A DNA stretch of 64,000 bases from Ilex aquifolium. Its lineage: Eukaryota; Streptophyta; Magnoliopsida; Aquifoliales; Aquifoliaceae. Shown here in pieces: positions 56,745 through 64,000 of this stretch. The stretch is taken from NCBI GenBank assembly GCA_951799425.1, contig OX637391.1, positions 18,090,551 through 18,154,550 on the forward strand, in the 5' to 3' direction. The notes under the pieces are model-generated. The model saw only the letters and a program-made list of their open reading frames with translations. It ran no database searches and was not told the origin of the DNA. The first letter of the stretch is position 1, and every line of letters starts with the position of its first letter. The position numbers were made by a program, and so were the translations under genes.

Positions 56745-57972
56745 TACACAACAAAAAGGTCAGGAATTCTTTTCCATATTCCATGATTAGTCTCGACTCT
56801 TTCTCTAATTGTTGGTTCTATCATCATATTCATTTCATGGGTTGTAAGGATCGTAGAAACACCAAATTAAGACTGATATTAAGTTTTGAAAAATCCTTTT
56901 CCCTGTAAAAATGTTGGATTTAATATTTTTAGCATTTTTACTCTCTATGTTTGCTTTATATTGATATTTTTATGATTTTGGTTTGGTCTATTAAGAATTT
57001 CTATGATCTTGGTCTATTTTATTTTTAAGCTTAAAAACTAGATTTAGTGTGTTATATTGATGTTTTTGTTTTTTTTCTGAGTTTGACATATACGATTAGG
57101 CATTTAGCAGCGATGGTGAATATGCCGAAGGTGACGAATGGTGAGCATGCTTCCTGCGTACTGGTTTCAATGTTCCTTTGTAGATAGCTTCATATAAAAA
57201 AATCCATAGATCAAATTTTTTTCTAAAAGGTCATTCTTGGTCTTTAATTGCATAATTTATTTTGCATATTTATAGAATACAATTTGTTTCAAACCTATTC
57301 AATTGCTTAAGTTAATGGTTTTTACGTTGCTTGGAATTTCTTATCAAACAAAATGGTTGCGTTGGATTTTGAATTGTGAAGCTAAAATTGTGTTATCGTC
57401 ACAAATTTTATAGACAAATTTCTTAACTTCTTATGATTTTCTACACCAAATAGACAAGTTTCTTAACTTTTTATGAGTTTTTTATACCAAATACCTATGA
57501 ACAACAATCTCCATAATCATTATTTTAAACTAAAGTTTTATTAGTTTCTTAGCTAAACAACCATTACATTTTATATATATATATATGGGTGTGTGTGTGT
57601 ACACACACACTGCTAAAACAAATTAATAAAAGGATTATGTTGCTTATAGTGTTTGAAAAGTGGGAATTGACTAATTCTTCAATTAACTAAAAGTAATGAT
57701 GAGTTTAAACATCTCTTAAGATTACAAGTTTAGATAGAGTGCCTCTATTAATTCCTTTATACTAAAATAATATTTATTTATCAAGAAATGCTCATAGTCA
57801 CTCTTATTCCAAATATGCGGAAAAGATAATAAAATAATTGAAATACATGTGTTTTAAGTGTAAAAAGACTCACATGAGTTGGTTTCCTACTGATAGGGAA
57901 TGTAGAGTTGATTAGTTATTTTTGAAAGTATTCCACAACTCAATACATAAATATTTTATATTCAAAATAGTT
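56745..57972. other. Intergenic; possible Helitron body
   Basis: No gene. Contains (TA)n then GTGTGTGTGTACACACACAC (57573-57611), a palindromic dinucleotide tract, and a duplicated phrase TAGACAAATTTCTTAACTT / TAGACAAGTTTCTTAACTT (57412 and 57451). May belong to the Helitron that ends at 58001. Confidence 0.4.
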
Positions 57973-58001
57973 CACATGCAACGCATGTGTTCTCCCACTA
58001 G
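57973..58001 (+). mobile_element. Helitron-type 3' terminus
   Basis: A perfect 7-bp-stem hairpin CACATGC-AAC-GCATGTG (57973-57989) is followed by TTCTCCCA, CTAG (57998-58001) and T. This fits the Helitron 3' signature and is a different hairpin from the 1268/5216/63550 family. The 5' end was not found. Confidence 0.5.
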
Positions 58002-59144
58002 TAAAATAAAAAAGTACAAAATTTCTAATATATTTTATTTATTTTAATAAATATAAATAACTTCAAATAGATCAAAACTATAACAAGACATGATTGATTT
58101 CTTCATAGAAATTTATATAATAAAAAAAAGTGATTTTGAATGGACAAAATTAAAAAAACACAATAATAATCTAGATTAAATCAAGGGAAAACATGCCAGA
58201 AGTCACACATTTAGGGAATTTTTGGGCTTTAGCCTGAACATTTTTAAGGTTAAAAGTCTATAAAACTAATACTTGACAAAAATACCCTTGATTAAAGTCA
58301 TTTATTGAATTCTTTTCTCTCATTTCTCTCTTCTCTATCTTTCGACCTCCCCTCCTCCCTCCACGCTTATTCAAGACATTGAACTAAAAGACAATGAACT
58401 CAAAGGCAGTGAACACAAATAAATTGTGTTTAATTAATAAAATTAATTAGATTTTAATAACTTAGTTAAGATGTTTTATTTGGATTGAGAAATATATATA
58501 AAAAACAACAAACTTAAAAAATTAAAAAAATATTTAAGAATTTTAATTCACACAGCAAGAAAAAACTCGTAGTTCACAATTAAAATTTTCACAAAATAGT
58601 AAACTTTAATATAATGAAACTCCTAGTTCATTGTCAATGCCAACAACCAAATGTGCTTATGTTCCATCTTCCATTACCCTCTCTCTACCAAAAAAACTCA
58701 AAATCTAACCAAATATGACTGATTTTTCCACAAGATTTCAAGATTTCCTTCTCTTTCACAATCTTTACTTTCTTTTTCACAATCTCAAGATCTACCCAAA
58801 CAATTTTAACACCTTTATTACATTTCTAACTCCTCAAAATCACCACCGTTCATTAGCGTCATACACACAAACCTTCATCTTCTTCACCTTTCCATGATTA
58901 CCGTCTTCCACAATCTCATAAAAATAGTTCCTCATGGGCATCAACTTAATAACAGGACAATAAAATAAATATTGAATTTCAGTGAAACCAAACAATGAAA
59001 TAAACATTTCAAAGTCCAAAAATCCCTTAGTTGCTATGAAAAAATACCTAACTGCTACCACAGAACAATTCTTTTTCCCATTTTTTTAACAAGTAAACTA
59101 ATTTTATTTACTGATAGTTCAACTCAGAGCACACATAAATTCAA
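58002..59144. other. Intergenic, no gene seen
   Basis: AT-rich; an open frame near 58715 lacks recognisable features. A CT-rich stretch is at 58310-58370. Confidence 0.45.
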
Positions 59145-59444
59145 CGAATCAATTACCAAAATACGGCACTTTTCAAACAAAAACACTAAAATACGGCACA
59201 TTTAAACTTATTTACCGATCTACGGTAGTTTTTAAAAACGGAATTGTTGATTCCGCTTTCATGATGAAAACGGAATTGTTGATTCCGCTTTCATGATGAA
59301 AGCGGAATTGTTGATTCCACTTTCATGATGAAAGCGAAATTGTTGATTCCGTTTTCAAAAAACTGCTGTAGATTGGTAAATAAGTTTAAAAATGCCGTAC
59401 TTTGGTTTTTTGTTTGAAAAGTATAGTATTTTCGTAATTGATAC
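59145..59444. mobile_element. Mutator-like MITE, 300 bp, with tandem-palindrome core
   Basis: The ends CGAATCAATTACCAAAATAC and (inverted) GTATCAATTACGAAAATAC pair for about 90 bp per arm. A perfect 9-bp duplication TAAATTCAA flanks it (59136-59144 and 59445-59453). The loop consists of four copies of a 32-bp repeat (see next entry). No coding capacity. Confidence 0.85.
59239..59366. repeat. 32-bp tandem palindromic repeat, 4 copies
   Basis: The period is 32 bp (units begin 59239, 59271, 59303, 59335), core CGGAATTGTTGATTCCG plus TTTCATGATGAAA. Both pieces are near-palindromes, so each unit can form hairpins. Copy 4 has diverged slightly (GCGAAATTG). Confidence 0.9.
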
Positions 59445-61640
59445 TAAATTCAATTGTAGAATCAGCAAATATGACCAAAACGCCACCACATTTAAACCCA
59501 AACACACTAAATTAAAAAAACAATCAAGCACCATACCAAAAACTCTAGAAAAAAGAAAATTGACCAACATATGTCTCGAAAAGGGAACACAAAAAACAGA
59601 ACCTTCCCTCACCCCCACCAACCAGCCTTCCCTCAAGGTTCATAGAAGACCCCTTTTGAAAAGAAAGCGATAATGTGTGAGACAAAGACCGATCTTCGTA
59701 AGTTCCGTCCAACGTGGTGATTGGCGAAACCATAGTGGTAAGTGACTTTAGCCTTAGTTAACAGCCTTGGAGGCAATTCTAAGGACCTGACAGTCTTGGA
59801 TGGTGGAGATGCATAGAGATAAAAGAGAGAGATGCTGAAGAAGAGAAAGAGGGAAAAGAGAGATACATAAGAAAGAGGGAAGAGATACGTAATATTAAAT
59901 GCAATGGTGATACCATGTATTACCAATCAATAATAAAATACTAAATAGTCGAGGTGAATACCACTTTGATAGTCATTTGCTTACATGGAGGATGAATGAA
60001 TAGTTATTTGTTTACATGGATTGTTGATTATTAATTTTAGTGCGCCCATTCGTTTATTTGTTTTGACTTTATTGGTTGGTAATATCATATCAATATTGTC
60101 AGTGATATCAACGATAAAAACAAAAAAGAGATAACTAGAGATTGTGATCTCATTTGAAGGATACTTTTATTATTAAATAATTTGTATAAAATCAATTTGG
60201 ACTTAATGACTGATTTATTTTGAGTGCCTAGACTTCAAGCCTCAAAAAATAAAGGCTTATTTGGATATGTTCTTAAAAAATAGTATTCAAAAGCAGGATT
60301 AAGATATTTATTCTTTATTAATAGCAACTCGTCGAGTTAGCAACCAAATAGAATATATTATCTTCTGGACGGGCCCTTAAGGAAGAAGCTTTGCCAAGCA
60401 TCGCTACCTCCAATGTATTTTCAAGCGGGAATAAGTTAGCTCAAATGAAGGGGCTCACTGTGCCTCTCCCCTTCTCATGACCAAGCGCATCTTTCAGTTA
60501 ATGCTTTGACCATGGCCTTTTCGAGAAGAGTTTTTAGAGAATTGTGTTTTAATTTTTTGTATGCCAAAATATGTTTAGTTATATGATTCTGAAAATAATT
60601 TTAAAAGACAAAAAATAATAAAACATGTTTTGATAGTAATTCAAAACAATATATATATATTTATTATATAATTTGAATTGATTCTTTATTAAAAATCTTC
60701 TGAAAAATAGTACGAGAGTGGGGTGTGTTACTACAATTTCTTTCTCAACCAGTATTATACAATATGTGAATGAACAAAATTTACTCATAAAACTCTCACA
60801 ATTTATTACTTGATGTTAGAAATTAACCTATGAAAATTTCTAAAAAAAAAAAAAAGAAAGCCTAAGAATGGAATGCAAGCCAATAAAAAGTTAATTTTGA
60901 AAATTGAACATGCAACAAATATGCCATGCAACAAAGGGCTAGATCAAAGGAGAAAGTGAAACTGAAGAAAATATGCAAAATCAATCGATGAGAAAGTACA
61001 AAACACATAAAAAGAGCATTCTTCATGAACTTCTTAAAAGCCGATTGGAGCTTTTCTCGTGCAACTTGCGTCACTTAAAAGGAACAGAGCTTCGAACGAG
61101 ATTATGAATTTTTGAAAGAATCGATGAGACTTGTTTAGAAGCTGGGTCACAGACACGCACAAAAGAGAAAAAAAAATTTCTTTTAAATGATGTCTTCAAG
61201 TGCACATGATAATCATGTGTTTTTAATTTTTTTTTTTCCAAAATTGTACTATTACTGTTTTCTAAAATTCTGATTTTTTGTTTCCAATTTTTGGAAAACT
61301 AGACACAAAATTCTACTATTCAAACAACTTTTCTTTTATTTTTTATACCCAAAAAAAAAAAAAAAAATATTATTTAGACTTAAAAATTTAACTCAATTTG
61401 CTGACATAATGATGTGATTTCGTAAGAATCATTGGAGTAACACAAAATTTCAATGTTTAATGAGACTTACACTCAACCCTCAATAGCATTGCTCATAAAA
61501 AAAAATATTTTATAGATGCAAACTAAAAGAGTCTCCTGAATGTCTAGACTTATTATTAAAAATTATGACAGAATTAGGCTTATCAATAATTTTGCTTAAA
61601 TCAATCTTCGTCCCCTTTTATCGAACCCAAAGTTTATCCT
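59445..61640. other. Intergenic, no gene seen
   Basis: AT-rich. Short open frames near 59400-59900 and 60860-61075 have no recognisable motif or splice context. Confidence 0.45.
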
Positions 61641-61649
61641 AAAAAATTC

Positions 61650-63549
61650 CCAATTTTTTTTTTTGTGCCGCCCATACCCGTCACCACATAGTAGGCGGTA
61701 CACTTCTCTATCTTCTCTCTCCCTCACTTTCCCCCTTTTCTCCCCTAATCTTCAGCCCCCTCCCATTTCTCTCCTTCCTCTTTTCTCTTTCTCGTCAATT
61801 GCTCTCCTCCTTCTCTCTCTGGCGTTCAACTCCGCCAAAACTCCGGCGACTGTCTCGACTATAAGGTTGGTATCTCTCTATGTATTTCTTTATTTTCACT
61901 GCAACAGAACCACCTACAACATCTCACAACACAAACACAAACACAAACACAAACACACTCCACATTACATACACACGCACACACAACACACAACACACAC
62001 AACACACACAGCACAGACGCAGCACCCATTTGCACATCACACGCAGCACGAGCACATCATACACACACTGTTATGAACCCAACCGTTGATCCAAAAGCCC
62101 CAGGACTTGTGCCCATACATAATAATAAGGCATTTTAATCCGGCCTAAACGTAAAACACACATACATCTTACACGCATTCTCTTCCTCCGGACCTCCTCT
62201 CCCCCATGACCACCGAACACGAAGTATTTGTGGTATTACTTCAATTTGATGCTTTCCATTCGGCTTTGTTGGTTTATCAGTTTTCAGGTTGAATTGCTCA
62301 TATAAGTTCTTCTTTTAATTGGTTTTTGATTCCATTTACTTAATCCATTCGGTAACTGGGAAAATTGGGTGAAAAAATAGAATTTGAGTTCTTTACGTGC
62401 TTCAGATGTTCTGTGTTCAATGTCTATTGGTTTAAGCTTGGTCTACTATTTTAGTGCATTTTTTAGCAAGGAACTTAAAATGCTTGATCTACTATTTTTT
62501 TGGCAAATTTAGTAGAATTATGTGGGCTAATTTATTGAGGAATCAGTGTGTAGGGATTGTGATTTTTCTGGGTATTCTTGAGTTGGGTGATTTGATTTAG
62601 TTCATGTTTTGTTTGGCTTTGTATTTAGTTGGAAGAAAGTACAATTCTAGATGCAAATCCATTGGTTGGGGGATGTTTGTTATAGATTTGTTTTTTATGA
62701 TAAAATTGTATATTTATTTTCATGTGAATGTGTATGTATAGCTGTTTTACGTCTTGGGAAATGTTCTAACATCACCCAAGATGCCAGATTATGGATAAAA
62801 CTAATACTGGGAATTTATATCCATTGCACTAAACCTTGCAGGATTTTGGCAGAACTTGAAAAGGGCTAAAAGAAACACAACGAGAAAGAAAATGTTTTCC
62901 TGTCTGAATGTTTATTAGCCATAAAGCCACCACGACAATTTTTATTAGTCATAAAGTCATGGATTGCATATTTTGAGAAGCTATAGTAATCCTTATTGAA
63001 GAAATTTACAGATTTTATATTATTTACATGATTTTGATATAGATATGAGGAAAAGGATATGTGGATTAATATATTTTTTGAAGAATATATTTTTTGTTTT
63101 GTTTGCAAGTGTTGATCCAAATCAATAGTTTGCAAATACATAGTATGTGAACTCTAAAAAGTAGTGTAGTTGCTTAGGGTAGTAAGTGCTAGTTGTGGCA
63201 GAAAATATTAGTTAGGATTACAAAGTAATTTGTGGGTATTATATTATTTGGGATTATCTTTTTTGTTTGACTATTTGAGTTTGTTGTGCTAAGATAGATA
63301 CTTAGGATTATGGAATATGGTTTTGTCAACTTTTTTATCTATTGGCTGGAAAGCCTAGAATGGTTTTGACTTTTGAGTAGATGTTAATTATGTCAAATGG
63401 ATTGAAATTTGTTAAACAAGTCGTGTTAAAGTGGTTAGTAATGGGTTTTGTTATGGTTGAAGGGTTTTCAACACGAACCCAACATGGTCGATTGTTACCC
63501 TACTTCAGGCATTATGGGGAGTTTTTCAACTATATATTTGTGTTGTATA
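61650..63549. other. Leader-like pyrimidine tract, CA repeats, possible Helitron body
   Basis: 61680-61870 is CT-rich and ends at ACTATAAGGTTGGTATCTC, like a 5' UTR exon with a donor (AAG|GTTGGT). 61920-62075 is a CACACA-rich tract (ACACAAACACAAACAC and CACAACACACA). An ATG at 62206 opens only a short frame. The pattern suits a captured promoter/leader in the Helitron that ends at 63575, or a real 5' UTR running out of view. No gene can be named. Confidence 0.35.
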
Positions 63550-63575
63550 GTGCCTTTAGGCACTGGTCTATCTAA
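63550..63575 (+). mobile_element. Helitron-type 3' terminus
   Basis: Hairpin GTGCC-TTTA-GGCAC (63550-63563), then TGGTCTAT, CTAA (63572-63575) and T. The same hairpin as at 1268 and 5216, with a CTRR terminus variant. The 5' TC end was not identified. Confidence 0.55.
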
Positions 63576-63576
63576 T

Positions 63577-64000
63577 ATTACAGTTAGAAAGTTGAATTTT
63601 TAACTTATAAATGCACAACAACGGTCAAGATTGATTCAACTTTCATCTACTTTGATCTAATCGTTCAAAATTCATCCCAATTTTTTTTTCCGCTTAAAAC
63701 ATCACCTGCTCTACACAACTTCCAATGTCAGGCATCTCAATCAGTACACTTTTCTCAATCCTATTAATCAACACATACTTCTCTATTCTCTCTCCCCTAT
63801 GTCTCTTATTTTTTCTATATTCACTTTAATTTTAAATTGTGTAATTAAATAAAAAAATAAAAATAAATTACTATTTATGTTGTATGATCAATGATCGATT
63901 TTTAGTATTGTAGAGTGTCTTTAGATGGAGAGTTATTGCTAGTTGTAAAATAAATGACACCGATAATAGAGTCTGTCAGTAATCTGAAATAAATTATTGG
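63577..64000. other. Window end, no gene seen
   Basis: AT-rich with a CT-rich patch at 63780-63815. No coding signal. Confidence 0.45.

Noticed and set aside
59239..59366. CRISPR-like regular repeat
   Set aside because: Contiguous 32-bp units without spacers, in a plant MITE with a 9-bp target duplication.
61663..62089. Open frames with Ser/Pro then Thr/His-rich translation
   Set aside because: Produced by a CT-rich leader-like tract and a CACACA repeat, without a protein-like composition or homologous motif.
62443..63575. Helitron 5' end at TCTACTAT (62443 or 62492)
   Set aside because: Only a short match to Helitron starts and no second copy; left unassigned.

Overview
This window reads as nuclear DNA of a eudicot plant, possibly a woody one. 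It is AT-rich, the genes have long introns with plant-type splice sites, there is one single-exon CC-NBS-LRR resistance gene, and most of the remaining DNA is layered transposon debris (copia elements, LINE 3' ends, a SINE, hAT and Mutator MITEs, Helitrons, solo LTRs). I could not assign a species.

Three intact protein genes can be supported. (1) A CC-NBS-LRR (NLR) gene on the minus strand, 12279-8794, 1161 residues in one exon, with a probable spliced 3' UTR running to about 8240. (2) A plastidic glucose translocator (pGlcT type) on the plus strand, 34112-43772. I assembled it from 13 coding exons into a complete 547-residue frame, with one GC-AG intron. (3) A small four-exon minus-strand gene, 47523-44866, giving a 139-residue charged protein of unknown function. 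Genes 2 and 3 converge, with about 1.1 kb between their stop codons.

Layout. 1-8.2 kb: intergenic DNA with nested DNA transposons (a hAT MITE inside a Mutator MITE; a Helitron carrying a CCN-repeat tract inside another hAT MITE; an 850-bp near-palindrome). 8.2-13.7 kb: the NLR and, upstream of it, a 5'-truncated LINE on the opposite strand whose RNase H frame is still open. 13.9-17.5 kb: a second long-inverted-repeat element with a hAT MITE inside, a SINE and a Mutator MITE. 17.8-23.2 kb: a CT-rich tandem repeat split by a complete but defective Ty1/copia element (228-bp LTRs, AATAT target duplication). 23.2-31.3 kb: copia remnants, one interrupted by both a hAT MITE and a 2.6-kb solo LTR. 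31.8-33.4 kb: a third long-inverted-repeat element and a foldback MITE before pGlcT. 33.5-47.5 kb: the pGlcT/small-gene pair, with LINE relics in their introns. 48.6-55.0 kb: a large mirror-symmetric set of degenerate short tandem repeats that fits no family I recognise. This is the best candidate for something undescribed. 55-64 kb: intergenic DNA with a hAT MITE, a Mutator MITE built round a 32-bp palindromic repeat, and two Helitron 3' termini.

The three genes do not form a pathway. pGlcT exports glucose from plastids during starch breakdown, the NLR is an intracellular immune receptor, and the third gene is uncharacterised. Transposon boundaries were set by eye from terminal repeats and target-site duplications. 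No alignment or database search was run.
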